The notes: generated from the letters alone by a model not told the origin. A DNA stretch of 21,173 bases from JAKVAV01 sp964635965 (GCA_964635965.1 CAZWQX010000061.1:1-21173); one strand, 5' to 3'; positions 1 to 8,209 are shown, counted from the first letter of the stretch. Made by a program: numbers and translations.

Positions 1-82
1 CGAGTGTTTCAATCTGGTAGAAGGATTCCGCGTAGAATGATTTTAGATAGTGCTCAATGGTGTATGCAAGCCTCGCGTACAT

Positions 83-90
83 TAACTTTG
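83..90 (+). promoter_or_regulatory. Candidate -7 element for the sdh operon
   Basis: TAACTTTG is an exact match to the Bacteroidota -7 consensus TAnnTTTG and lies 32 bases before the sdhC start. No TTG -33 element is visible at the expected distance near positions 61-63, so only half of the promoter is supported. The rest of 1-121 has no convincing gene, although both strands are partly open at the left edge. Confidence 0.4.
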
Positions 91-121
91 CCCTCAAATT
101 TACCGAACAACTGATTATTTC

Positions 122-901
122 ATGAGTAATTCAGCTTTGATAAAATCGAGCCTTGCCAAGAAATATTGGATGGCCTTAACAGGATTATTCCTTTGTCTTT
201 TTTTGATTGGACACCTTGTAGGAAACCTACAGCTTTTCCTTCCCGGATATGCAGGGAAACTCCAGTTTAACGAGTATGCAGTCTTCATGACTTCTAATCC
301 TGCAGTTAAAATATTGAGCTATTTGGTTTATTTCAGCATCATCTTTCACGCTGTTGATGGGTTGATGTTAACCATCCAAAACAGAAAAGCGCGACCGCAG
401 AAATACGCTTATTCTAAACCATCAGCCAATACCATTTGGAGTTCGAGGAATATGGGAATTCTCGGAACCCTTGTTTTGGCATTCATCGTCTTCCATATGC
501 AGGATTTCTGGTACGAATACAAATTCGACGCTATGCCCTACATGACAACCGAAGATGGTTCAGGTCTTCTGTTGAAGTCGGGTGAAGCTGTTTATAATGG
601 AACGGTTAATGAAAGTTTTGAAATTGTTTCCGAAACAGGTCAGGTAATGGGACCTGTGATGAAAGATTTACATGAAGAGGTGATGGAAGCTTTTGAGGAG
701 TGGTGGATTGTTGTTTTGTACCTCGTTGGTTTAATTGCGATTTCCTTTCACCTCTGGCACGGATTTGAAAGTGCCTTTACTTCTCTTGGTCTGAAAACGC
801 CTAAAGTAGAAAGTACAATCAAAAAGCTTGGATACGCCTTTGCCGTTTTGGTACCGTTAGCCTTTGCCGTTATTCCGATCTACATATATCTAATGCATTA
901 A
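122..901 (+). CDS. sdhC: Succinate dehydrogenase cytochrome b subunit (b558 family)
   Basis: This is the membrane anchor of complex II. It carries heme b and passes electrons from the SdhB iron-sulfur centres to quinone, presumably menaquinone as is usual in Bacteroidota. The 259-residue protein has five predicted membrane helices, roughly residues 19-40, 62-84, 110-130, 194-215 and 236-257. Histidines at 31, 76, 125 and 210 sit in or next to helices, as expected for axial ligands of a di-heme b558-type subunit; His213 is a further candidate. There is no separate sdhD, consistent with the single-anchor family. Residues about 132-190, between helices 3 and 4, form a long acidic loop that seems larger than usual for this family. 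The gene is first in the sdhCAB operon, 10 bases before sdhA. The ATG start gives a typical N-terminus. Confidence 0.93.
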   Translation: MSNSALIKSSLAKKYWMALTGLFLCLFLIGHLVGNLQLFLPGYAGKLQFNEYAVFMTSNPAVKILSYLVYFSIIFHAVDGLMLTIQNRKARPQKYAYSKPSANTIWSSRNMGILGTLVLAFIVFHMQDFWYEYKFDAMPYMTTEDGSGLLLKSGEAVYNGTVNESFEIVSETGQVMGPVMKDLHEEVMEAFEEWWIVVLYLVGLIAISFHLWHGFESAFTSLGLKTPKVESTIKKLGYAFAVLVPLAFAVIPIYIYLMH

Positions 902-911
902 GAAATTCGTC

Positions 912-2915
912 ATGACAAAGTTAGAAGCGAAAATTCCGAAGGGACCGATTGGTGATAAGTGGACGAATCACAAGAATTCTATTCGATTAGTGAATCCTGC
1001 CAACAAACGATTGATTGATGTAATTGTCGTTGGAACAGGATTGGCAGGTGCCTCTGCTGCAGCATCGCTCGCAGAGATGGGCTACAATGTAAAAGCCTTT
1101 TGTTTTCAAGATTCTCCAAGGCGAGCCCACAGTATTGCCGCGCAAGGAGGAATCAATGCAGCGAAGAACTATCAAAACGACGGAGACAGTGTTTACCGTT
1201 TGTTTTACGATACCATTAAGGGTGGAGATTACCGCTCTCGAGAAGCGAATGTCTATCGCCTGGCTGAGGTGTCAACAAGTATAATCGACCAATGTGTTGC
1301 CCAAGGAGTTCCTTTTGCCCGTGAATATGGGGGGCTACTCGATAACCGTTCATTTGGAGGAGTACAAGTATCCCGAACGTTCTATGCAAAAGGTCAAACA
1401 GGACAGCAGCTCTTATTGGGAGCGTATTCGGCAATGTCGCGACAGATTTCGAAGGGTAAGATCAAAATGTACAACCGACATGAAATGATGGATGTCGTGG
1501 TTGTAGATGGAAAGGCTCGCGGAATTATTGCGAGAAACTTAGTGACCGGTGAAATTGAGCGTCACGGAGCCCACGCAGTTGTGATTTGCTCAGGAGGGTA
1601 TGGAAACGTGTTCTTCCTTTCTACCAATGCCATGGGCTCAAATACCTCAGCCGCCTGGAAGGTGCATAAAAAGGGAGCCTATTTCGGAAACCCATCCTAT
1701 ACGCAGATTCACCCAACGTGTATTCCGGTTTCCGGTGACCATCAGTCGAAATTGACTCTAATGTCAGAGTCCCTGAGAAATGACGGTCGTATCTGGGTGC
1801 CGAAAAAGAAAGAGGACGCGGAGGCAGTTCGTCAGGGTACTTTGAAACCAACAAATATCGCTGAAGAAGATCGCGACTATTATTTAGAAAGACGCTATCC
1901 GTCATTTGGTAACCTCGTGCCCCGAGATGTTGCCTCCAGAGCCGCCAAAGAGCGTTGCGATGCAGGGTTCGGAGTTAATAAAACGGGAGAAGCTGTATTT
2001 CTTGATTTTGCCGCAGCCATAGAACGTTACGGAGCTACCGAAGCAACAGTTAAAGGGATGAATAACCCGTCAAAGCAAGAAATAATTGAGTTAGGGAAAA
2101 AGGTAGTTGAATCGAAATACGGTAACCTCTTCGAGATGTACGAGAAGATTACCGATGACAATCCTTACGAAACTCCGATGAAGATTTACCCTGCTGTTCA
2201 CTACACCATGGGTGGAGTTTGGGTAGACTACAACTTGATGACAACCATTCCCGGATGTTTCGCTTGTGGTGAAGCCAATTTCAGTGATCACGGGGCTAAC
2301 AGGCTCGGTGCTTCTGCTCTTATGCAAGGATTGGCTGACGGATATTTTGTGCTTCCATACACCATTGGAGACTACCTGGCCGATGATATTCGAACCGGAG
2401 AAATCAACACGGATACACCTGAGTTTGCAGAAGCCGAAAAAGGAGTTCGTGATTCAATGGAGAAATTCTTGAATATAAATGGATCAAAAACCGTTGATTA
2501 CTTCCACAAGAAGCTCGGTAAAATCATGTGGAATCAATGCGGGATGTCTCGTAATGCCGAGGGCTTAAAAGGTGCCATGGCCGATATTCGAGCACTTCGC
2601 GAAGAGTTTTGGAAGGATGTTAAAGTTCCCGGTGAAATGAATGACATGAACATGGAGCTTGAGAAGGCTTCAAGAGTTGCCGATTTCTTGGAATTGGGAG
2701 AGCTAATGTGTCAGGATGCCTTGGATCGCGAAGAGTCCTGCGGTGGTCACTTCCGTGAAGAATATCAAACACCGGATGGCGAAGCCGTGAGGAACGATGA
2801 AGACTTCACTTTCGTTAGTGCTTATGAATACACTGGAGATCCAGGGAAGTCAATCTTGCATAAAGAACAACTTACCTTCGAGGCGGTTGAAGTAAAAACA
2901 AGGAGTTACAAATAA
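912..2915 (+). CDS. sdhA: Succinate dehydrogenase flavoprotein subunit
   Basis: This is the catalytic subunit that oxidises succinate to fumarate in the TCA cycle at the inner face of the cytoplasmic membrane. The 667-residue protein has the dinucleotide-binding motif GTGLAG at residues 41-46. The HSIAAQGGINA segment at 73-83 holds His73, the predicted covalent FAD attachment site. The substrate-site signature HYTMGG begins at His430, and the RLGASAL motif begins at Arg464. The C-terminal capping region has the EESCGGHFREEY signature seen in SdhA and FrdA. The length and the b558-type partner fit the Bacillus/Wolinella-like class of succinate:quinone reductases. It sits 10 bases after sdhC and 29 bases before sdhB, so the three genes are probably cotranscribed. 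The sequence alone cannot exclude fumarate reductase activity. Confidence 0.96.
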   Translation: MTKLEAKIPKGPIGDKWTNHKNSIRLVNPANKRLIDVIVVGTGLAGASAAASLAEMGYNVKAFCFQDSPRRAHSIAAQGGINAAKNYQNDGDSVYRLFYDTIKGGDYRSREANVYRLAEVSTSIIDQCVAQGVPFAREYGGLLDNRSFGGVQVSRTFYAKGQTGQQLLLGAYSAMSRQISKGKIKMYNRHEMMDVVVVDGKARGIIARNLVTGEIERHGAHAVVICSGGYGNVFFLSTNAMGSNTSAAWKVHKKGAYFGNPSYTQIHPTCIPVSGDHQSKLTLMSESLRNDGRIWVPKKKEDAEAVRQGTLKPTNIAEEDRDYYLERRYPSFGNLVPRDVASRAAKERCDAGFGVNKTGEAVFLDFAAAIERYGATEATVKGMNNPSKQEIIELGKKVVESKYGNLFEMYEKITDDNPYETPMKIYPAVHYTMGGVWVDYNLMTTIPGCFACGEANFSDHGANRLGASALMQGLADGYFVLPYTIGDYLADDIRTGEINTDTPEFAEAEKGVRDSMEKFLNINGSKTVDYFHKKLGKIMWNQCGMSRNAEGLKGAMADIRALREEFWKDVKVPGEMNDMNMELEKASRVADFLELGELMCQDALDREESCGGHFREEYQTPDGEAVRNDEDFTFVSAYEYTGDPGKSILHKEQLTFEAVEVKTRSYK

Positions 2916-2944
2916 GAAGTTAATACCATACAAAAGATAGAGTC

Positions 2945-3697
2945 ATGAATTTAACACTGAAGGTATGGCGACAAAAAGGCCCTAGCGCTAAAGGAGAGAT
3001 GAAGTCTTATCCTGTTTCTGACGTTAGCTCCGATATGTCGTTTTTGGAGATGTTGGATGTTCTCAATGAAGAACTAGTGGAAAAAGGGGAGGAGCCCATT
3101 GCTTTTGACCATGACTGTCGAGAGGGAATTTGTGGATCGTGTAGTTTGTTCATCAACGGTGAGCCCCATGGCCCAATGCACAGAACAACCACTTGTCAAT
3201 TGCATATGCGTTCGTTTAAAGACGGTGATACCATTCATATAGAACCGTGGAGAGCCAAAGCGTTTCCGGTGATCAAGGATTTGGTGGTTGATCGTTCAGC
3301 TTTTGATAGAATTATCCAGGCGGGAGGTTATGTTTCAGTTAATACAAGTGGAAACACTCTTGATGCCAACGCCATTCCTATTCCAAAAGAAGATGCTGAT
3401 AAGGCATTTGATGCCGCAACTTGCATTGGCTGTGGAGCTTGTGTAGCTGCTTGTAAAAATGCATCCGCAATGTTGTTTGTTTCGGCAAAAGTTTCTCAGT
3501 TATCTCTGCTCCCACAAGGTGAAGTAGAAGCAGGTGAGCGCGTTCGAAACATGGTAGCTCAAATGGATAAAGAAGGCTTTGGTAATTGCTCGGTGACGGG
3601 AGCTTGTGAAGTGGAATGTCCCAAGGGGATTTCATTAGAAAACATCGCTCGAATGAACCGCGAATACCTCAAGGCCAATGTTTCTCCTGGGAAATAA
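2945..3697 (+). CDS. sdhB: Succinate dehydrogenase iron-sulfur subunit
   Basis: This subunit relays electrons from SdhA FAD to SdhC through three iron-sulfur clusters. The N-terminal ferredoxin-like domain has Cys58, Cys63, Cys66 and Cys84 for the [2Fe-2S] centre. The C-terminal domain has CIGCGACVAAC at 160-170 and further cysteines at 215, 221 and 225, which together serve the [4Fe-4S] and [3Fe-4S] clusters. The length of 250 residues is normal. It is the last gene of the sdhCAB operon and is followed after 21 bases by a rho-independent terminator. Confidence 0.96.
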   Translation: MNLTLKVWRQKGPSAKGEMKSYPVSDVSSDMSFLEMLDVLNEELVEKGEEPIAFDHDCREGICGSCSLFINGEPHGPMHRTTTCQLHMRSFKDGDTIHIEPWRAKAFPVIKDLVVDRSAFDRIIQAGGYVSVNTSGNTLDANAIPIPKEDADKAFDAATCIGCGACVAACKNASAMLFVSAKVSQLSLLPQGEVEAGERVRNMVAQMDKEGFGNCSVTGACEVECPKGISLENIARMNREYLKANVSPGK

Positions 3698-3718
3698 GAA
3701 TTTTAGATAATCGTATTC

Positions 3719-3743
3719 AAGGCTCCCGTGCGGAGCCTTTTTT
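3719..3743 (+). terminator. Rho-independent terminator after sdhB
   Basis: The arms AAGGCTCC (3719-3726) and GGAGCCTT (3732-3739) pair perfectly around the five-base loop CGTGC. Six T residues follow at 3738-3743. This is a strong intrinsic terminator for the sdh operon. The last T is directly followed by the ATG of the next gene. Confidence 0.85.
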
Positions 3744-4112
3744 ATGTCTACCGAAGAAGAAATACTCGACTACCGAAAAAAGCCTAATAAAGGGCTCAAG
3801 CTAACGCCGTTTTACGGAGTAGCTTTTGTCCTTTTTGTCTATTGGTACGGTGCGGGATTTATGCACTGGCCTTTTACTTGGGAGGCCCTATTACTGGGTA
3901 TGATTTTGCTCTTCGTGGCGGCTTTTATCCGTTTTCGTAGAGTAGAGGAAAAGTCTATAACTGACTATGCTTATCTGGTTGGACGATTATCACTTATCAT
4001 CGGAGTATTTCTCCACCTCTCCAATTGGAGTTACTCTCAGTATTTTATGTGGGGAGCTTTTGCGTTTTTCGCAATAGGGTTATTTAATCTTACAATTCTC
4101 AATAGATCTTAG
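3744..4112 (+). CDS. Small four-helix membrane protein with GldL-like His-Trp repeats (hypothetical)
   Basis: Function is not recognised. The 122-residue protein starts with a charged stretch and has four likely membrane helices, about residues 22-40, 46-64, 75-93 and 99-118. It looks like two copies of a helical hairpin. The first helix of each copy ends in similar motifs: GAGFMHWPF at residues 36-44, and GVFLHLSNW at 87-95. The HWP-containing hairpin recalls the N-terminal membrane hairpin of the gliding/T9SS protein GldL, but the full protein is not GldL and the resemblance is by eye. The ATG at 3744 immediately follows the sdhB terminator, so expression needs readthrough or a promoter inside the 3' end of sdhB. 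Its TAG stop overlaps the TAA stop of the convergent ligase gene by three bases. The ORF is complete and protein-like. Confidence 0.75.
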   Translation: MSTEEEILDYRKKPNKGLKLTPFYGVAFVLFVYWYGAGFMHWPFTWEALLLGMILLFVAAFIRFRRVEEKSITDYAYLVGRLSLIIGVFLHLSNWSYSQYFMWGAFAFFAIGLFNLTILNRS

Positions 4113-5698
4113 CGATAGGCTTCAAGCATAGCGTGCAGGTCTTCCAGTGTATTAGCTTCTTCCGGTTTTTTATCTAACCGTTGACGAAGGATTCTGGGAA
4201 AACGCAGAGCTATTCCGGATTTATGCCGTGTGCTGGGAGCTATGCCTTCGAAACCGATCTCAAATACCAATTCGGGTTTGACACTTCTCACAGGTCCGAA
4301 ACGCTCGAGTGTGTTCTTTTTTACGAACCGATCTACTTCTCGCATTTCTTTATCAGTCAATCCGCTGTAAGCCTTCGCAAAAGGAACCAGCTCCTTGCCC
4401 TTCCATACCGCAAAAGTATAGTCGGAATAGAGATTCGCCCTACGACCGCGGCCGCGCATAGCGTAAATCATCACCGCGTCAATGCTCATTGGGTCCACCT
4501 TCCATTTCCACCACTCGCCACGTTTCCGCCCAACTTTGTAGGAGCTTTCTTTGTGTTTGAGCATCAATCCTTCGGAGAGCACATCACGGCTCTGCGCTCT
4601 AATTTCAGCCGCTTCTTTCCAGGTTTTGGGGTGAAGAACCTGAGAAAGCATAAGCGCATCGACGTTTGTCTCCTTGACCAGATTCTCGAGTTTAGATCTT
4701 CTCTCCTTCATGGATGTCTCACGCAGGTCTTGCCGTTCAAGCTCGAGCAAATCATAGGCAATGATTACCACCGGAGAATCGTCAAGTACTTTTTTCGAAA
4801 GCTTTTTCCGTCCGATACGAGTCTGGAGATGGTTAAAAGTTAAAGGTTTACCGTCTTTGAATGCCATGATTTCACCATCAATCACACAATCACGACCCAA
4901 TTTGTCTTTCAGCTGTTCTAGTTCTGGAAAACGATCTGTTACAAGCTCTTCACCTCGACTCCAGATAAAAATCTCACCGCTCCTAAAGACTAACTGGCCT
5001 CTGATTCCGTCCCATTTATATTCTATTTGCCAATCCTGAACTGTTCCTAATTCTCTTGGTTCGTCTTCTAAGGGATAGGCTAAATAAAAAGGAAAAGGGC
5101 GAGAGAGGTTTTCGTTTTCGTCTGGCTCTACCACCAAGTCCTTAAACGTAGTGGTTCCTGGCTGCCAATCTCCCATGAGGCGATGGGCGATGAGGTTTTC
5201 GTCTTCTTCCAAATGATTTGCCAAAGCTCTGACCATTAACTTTTGAGAGACTCCAATGCGAAATCCTCCCGTGATCAGTTTGTTGAATACGAAACGCTCG
5301 GTTCTATTCATCTCCATCCAAGCCTCAATCAAGTAGGATTTGATTTCACTTTCCTCTTTTTGACGAAGCGCAATGAGCTCGTCCATCCGTTTAGATAGGC
5401 TTTTACTACTACTTCTTTCAGTTTCGGGAAGAATCAGCGCAACTGTTTCGGCCAGGTCTCCCACTACATGGTAAGACTCTTCTAAGAGCCACAAAGGTAG
5501 ATTCGCCAATTCAGCCGACCACTCTCTCAACAAGGTTGTTTTTACGGGGCGTTTGGGTCTCTTTCCACTGAGTAGGGCGATGAACCAGAGTTTGTCATCA
5601 TCGGCGGCATTATCTAGAAAGGAAACCATGGCCTTCAATTTCTCGTTGGTCTTGGTTGTCGAATCAAGTGCAAGAATAAGTGAGGCAAAGTCTTTCAT
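4109..5698 (-). CDS. ATP-dependent DNA ligase of the ligase-associated repair cluster
   Basis: This enzyme seals nicks in duplex DNA through ligase-AMP and DNA-adenylate intermediates. The 529-residue protein has an N-terminal DNA-binding domain (about 1-200) and an adenylation domain. Motif I is EYKWDG at 226-231, with Lys228 as the predicted AMP-accepting lysine. Motif III is near IIAYDLLE (312-319), motif IV is SEGLMLK (375-381) and motif V is WWKWK (396-400). An OB-fold domain follows to the C-terminus. There is no LigD polymerase or phosphoesterase domain, so it fits the stand-alone bacterial class (TIGR04120-like) that co-occurs with an MBL exonuclease, an Lhr-like helicase and PdeM. 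Its ATG overlaps the exonuclease stop as ATGA, so the pair is translationally coupled. It is additional to the NAD-dependent replicative ligase expected elsewhere in the genome. Confidence 0.93.
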   Translation of the reverse strand: MKDFASLILALDSTTKTNEKLKAMVSFLDNAADDDKLWFIALLSGKRPKRPVKTTLLREWSAELANLPLWLLEESYHVVGDLAETVALILPETERSSSKSLSKRMDELIALRQKEESEIKSYLIEAWMEMNRTERFVFNKLITGGFRIGVSQKLMVRALANHLEEDENLIAHRLMGDWQPGTTTFKDLVVEPDENENLSRPFPFYLAYPLEDEPRELGTVQDWQIEYKWDGIRGQLVFRSGEIFIWSRGEELVTDRFPELEQLKDKLGRDCVIDGEIMAFKDGKPLTFNHLQTRIGRKKLSKKVLDDSPVVIIAYDLLELERQDLRETSMKERRSKLENLVKETNVDALMLSQVLHPKTWKEAAEIRAQSRDVLSEGLMLKHKESSYKVGRKRGEWWKWKVDPMSIDAVMIYAMRGRGRRANLYSDYTFAVWKGKELVPFAKAYSGLTDKEMREVDRFVKKNTLERFGPVRSVKPELVFEIGFEGIAPSTRHKSGIALRFPRILRQRLDKKPEEANTLEDLHAMLEAYR

Positions 5699-6720
5699 TC
5701 CGATTCCTTCTCTTTATCGGTTCCTTCGCCAATTTCTGCCAGTTCACCTTCAAATTCCGTCTGAACGGGTCGTGCATCAAGCCCTTTTGATTGGAGCCAA
5801 TTCGCAAAGATGTTGCTATACCCGTGAGTCACGTAAACTCTTTCGGCTTCAGAAGCTTCTATGGCGGTATTTAATTCATCCCAGTCGGCATGATCGGATA
5901 GAATAAATCCTTTGTCGACATTACGTCTTCTTCGCGCTCCTCTCAGGGCCATCCATCCCGAAGCTGTTCCGACCTTGTAAGGTTTGAGTTTTTTCATCCA
6001 AGCCGATCCCAATGCAGAGGGAGGGGCGATAATTAATGAGCCCGGATAATTCTCTTTTGGTGTATCGCTGGTGATCAAATCGGTTTGAGGAAACTGCAGG
6101 CCTGATTCTGTCAATGCCAAATTGCTGTTGTGGATCGCGCCGTGCAGCAATATGGGCCCAATTGAAGAATCAACCGAGCATAGAATACGCTGAGCCTTGC
6201 CTAAGGAATAACCCAAGATGACTGATGCCAGCCCTGCCTCTTTATTCTCCTTCCACCACGCATTGATATCGCTTATTATTTCCTGCTGCTTTCGCCATTT
6301 AAAGACGGGTAAACCGAAGGTAGATTCTGTAATCATTGTATGGCACTTTACGGGCGAAAACGGAGTCGATATTCCGTCGTTGGAGAGTTTGTAATCTCCT
6401 GATACCACCCAGACCTCGCCCTTGCTCTCCACACGTATTTGAGCCGAACCTGGAATATGTCCTGCAGGGTGAAAAGAGACGGTAACACCATTGATCGAAA
6501 TACTTTCGTGGTAGGCCACCCCACTCAGCGAAATATCACCCAAACGATGCCTCATTATGGGCAAACTCTTTTCGTGAGCCAAATATTTTTTCATTCCCCA
6601 ACGGGAATGGTCTGCATGGGCATGGGTAATTAATGCCGAATCGACGGGCTTCCAAGGGTCAATATGAAAATCTCCCTTCTTGCAGAAAATTCCTCTATCA
6701 GTAAACTCCAATAAGGCCAT
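5695..6720 (-). CDS. Ligase-associated DNA exonuclease, metallo-beta-lactamase fold
   Basis: This is a predicted metal-dependent DNA exonuclease related to the SNM1/CPSF beta-CASP group, probably trimming ends before ligation. The 341-residue protein has the zinc motif HAHADH at 33-38, a second metal histidine in FHPAGHIPGS (His88) and SGDYK at 108-112 with Asp110 or its neighbour bridging the metals. The TEST-F-GLP segment at 131-138 and a late LSDHADW motif are typical of the ligase-associated exonuclease family (TIGR04122-like). It is first in a two-gene minus-strand operon and overlaps the ligase by four bases. A 72-base gap separates it from the divergent RidA gene. The family assignment is firm; polarity and substrate preference are inferred from relatives. 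Confidence 0.9.
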   Translation of the reverse strand: MALLEFTDRGIFCKKGDFHIDPWKPVDSALITHAHADHSRWGMKKYLAHEKSLPIMRHRLGDISLSGVAYHESISINGVTVSFHPAGHIPGSAQIRVESKGEVWVVSGDYKLSNDGISTPFSPVKCHTMITESTFGLPVFKWRKQQEIISDINAWWKENKEAGLASVILGYSLGKAQRILCSVDSSIGPILLHGAIHNSNLALTESGLQFPQTDLITSDTPKENYPGSLIIAPPSALGSAWMKKLKPYKVGTASGWMALRGARRRRNVDKGFILSDHADWDELNTAIEASEAERVYVTHGYSNIFANWLQSKGLDARPVQTEFEGELAEIGEGTDKEKESE

Positions 6721-6749
6721 GAAATCTTAACAGGTGGGTTGTGCTTTGG

Positions 6750-6779
6750 TTGAAGTTAGTGCGACATTGATTAGTTTCG
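6750..6779 (+). promoter_or_regulatory. Candidate Bacteroidota promoter for the RidA-oxidoreductase pair
   Basis: TTG at 6750-6752 is followed after 19 bases by TAGTTTCG at 6772-6779, one mismatch from TAnnTTTG. The spacing is right for a primary-sigma promoter in this phylum. Transcription would start about 6785, leaving a very short leader before the ATG at 6793. It lies in the 72-base divergent gap with the exonuclease gene. Confidence 0.4.
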
Positions 6780-6792
6780 AAAAAAACTTACA

Positions 6793-7218
6793 ATGAGCGA
6801 AAAATACAACTCTGAAAAAGCACCTGAACCCGTTGGACTCTATCCTCATGCGCGACGTGTTGGGAACTTGCTATTCCTAAGTGGAGTGGGTCCCAGAGAA
6901 CGCGGAACAAAAAAAATACCGGGGGTAGAGCTGGATGAAGCTGGAAATATCGTGAGTTACAACATTGAAGAACAGTGCCATTCGGTGTTTAAAAATGTGC
7001 GGTTGATTTTGGAGGCATCCGAATCATCATGGGATAATTTGGTTGATGTTACGGTATTTCTGACCAATATGAAGGACGATTTCAAAACGTACAATCGCGT
7101 TTATGCTGAGTACTTTAAGGATAATCAGCCTTGTCGAACGACGGTTGAAATACTCTCCCTGCCTACTCCAATTGCCATTGAGTTGAAGTGTATGGCAACG
7201 GTTAAAGAAGCATCATGA
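6793..7218 (+). CDS. RidA/YjgF family protein, 2-aminomuconate-deaminase-like
   Basis: RidA-family proteins are small trimeric enzymes that hydrolyse reactive enamines or imines. The 141-residue protein has family hallmarks: YPHARRVGNLLFLSG at 17-31, LVDVTVFLTNM at 83-93, and PCRTTVEI at 113-120, where Arg115 corresponds to the substrate-carboxylate arginine. The GVGPRERGTK segment and overall length are closer to the 2-aminomuconate deaminase (AmnD/NbaF) subgroup than to housekeeping RidA, by memory of the family. No other tryptophan or 3-hydroxyanthranilate degradation gene is in the window, so the subgroup role is not confirmed by context. Its TGA overlaps the ATG of the next gene, indicating an operon. 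Confidence 0.85.
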   Translation: MSEKYNSEKAPEPVGLYPHARRVGNLLFLSGVGPRERGTKKIPGVELDEAGNIVSYNIEEQCHSVFKNVRLILEASESSWDNLVDVTVFLTNMKDDFKTYNRVYAEYFKDNQPCRTTVEILSLPTPIAIELKCMATVKEAS

Positions 7219-8204
7219 AGACCTACCGAGCACTTGTAATCCGTGAATCGGAAGGAGAATACTCTAAAGCAGTTGAAGAGGTCCCCTTTTCGTTTTTACC
7301 AAATAATGACATCCTGATAAAGGTTTCTTTTGCAGGGCTAAACTATAAAGATGCTCTTTCGGCCTCGGGCCATAGAGGAATCACCAAGAATTTTCCACAC
7401 ACACCTGGTGTTGACGCTGTGGGGGAAGTAGTTCAGTCAACGGATGAGTCTTTTAATAAAGGAGATAAAGTAATAGTCACCTCATTTGATTTGGGAATGA
7501 ACACCAAAGGGGGATTTGCAGAGTATATCTCTGTTCCTTCAGGATGGGTGATTCCTCTTCCCCAAGGGTTATCCGAAGAAGATTCGATGGTCATGGGAAC
7601 GGCCGCCTTCACTGCTGCTTTGGCAATTAGTAAAATGGAAAAATCGGGTCAGAACCCTGAAATGGGAGAGGTAGTGGTATCGGGCGCGTCAGGAGGTGTT
7701 GGCTCAATGGCTGTAGCAATTCTGGCCAAGAAAGGATATAGGGTTTTGGCATCCAGCGGTAAGCAGGAACAATACAGTTGGTTGAAACAAATCGGTGCTA
7801 AGAAATGCATCAGCAGGGAAGAAGTCAACGATGAATCAGGTCGTCCCTTGCTTTCGGCGAAATGGGCAGGAGGAATAGACACAGTTGGTGGAAATACACT
7901 TGCCACAATGATCAAAGCGTGTGGTAAAGAAGGCTCTGTTGCCGCTTGTGGGCTGGTTGCATCACCGAATTTAGAAATGACCGTTTATCCATTCATTTTG
8001 AACGGTGTGAATTTATTTGGGGTAGACAGCGCGGAGACCACTATGGATATCCGAAAATCCATCTGGGCAGAGCTTGTTGAAAATTACCGACCCCTGGGGT
8101 TGGCTGAGATGGGGAAAGTCGTGGAGCTTGAGGAGATACCACGATATATGGATGAAATATTAAACGGTGAGGTGACAGGGAGAATTATTGCGAAAATGTC
8201 TTAA
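7215..8204 (+). CDS. YhdH/AcuI-type NADPH-dependent oxidoreductase (MDR family)
   Basis: This is a zinc-independent medium-chain reductase; characterised members reduce acryloyl-CoA to propionyl-CoA or act on quinone-like substrates. The 329-residue protein has the GroES-like fold N-terminally, with GLNYKDALS at 41-49 and HTPGVDAVGEV at 62-72. The Rossmann nucleotide motif VVVSGASGGVGS lies at 153-164, followed by a basic residue pattern suited to NADPH. No structural zinc cysteine cluster is seen, in keeping with the YhdH/YhfP group (TIGR02823-like). It overlaps RidA by four bases (ATGA), so the two are likely coexpressed and may act in one degradation route. A GC-rich hairpin follows the stop. 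The acryloyl-CoA activity is a family-based possibility only. Confidence 0.87.
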   Translation: MKTYRALVIRESEGEYSKAVEEVPFSFLPNNDILIKVSFAGLNYKDALSASGHRGITKNFPHTPGVDAVGEVVQSTDESFNKGDKVIVTSFDLGMNTKGGFAEYISVPSGWVIPLPQGLSEEDSMVMGTAAFTAALAISKMEKSGQNPEMGEVVVSGASGGVGSMAVAILAKKGYRVLASSGKQEQYSWLKQIGAKKCISREEVNDESGRPLLSAKWAGGIDTVGGNTLATMIKACGKEGSVAACGLVASPNLEMTVYPFILNGVNLFGVDSAETTMDIRKSIWAELVENYRPLGLAEMGKVVELEEIPRYMDEILNGEVTGRIIAKMS

Positions 8205-8209
8205 ACCAC

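Noticed and set aside
1..114. Possible partial genes at the left edge: a minus-strand frame starting with ATG at 80-82 and running off the edge, a plus-strand frame ending at TGA 38-40, and another ending at TGA 112-114.
   Set aside because: Three short frames compete and none has a recognisable motif; the minus-strand one looks most protein-like, but 27 codons are too few to call.
4181..4843. Long plus-strand open frame (220 codons) inside the ligase gene.
   Set aside because: It is antisense to a ligase with all its catalytic motifs in place, and its translation shows no family features.
4109..6720. LigD/Ku non-homologous end joining operon.
   Set aside because: There is no Ku gene and the ligase lacks LigD polymerase and phosphoesterase domains; the MBL neighbour fits the ligase-associated exonuclease family.
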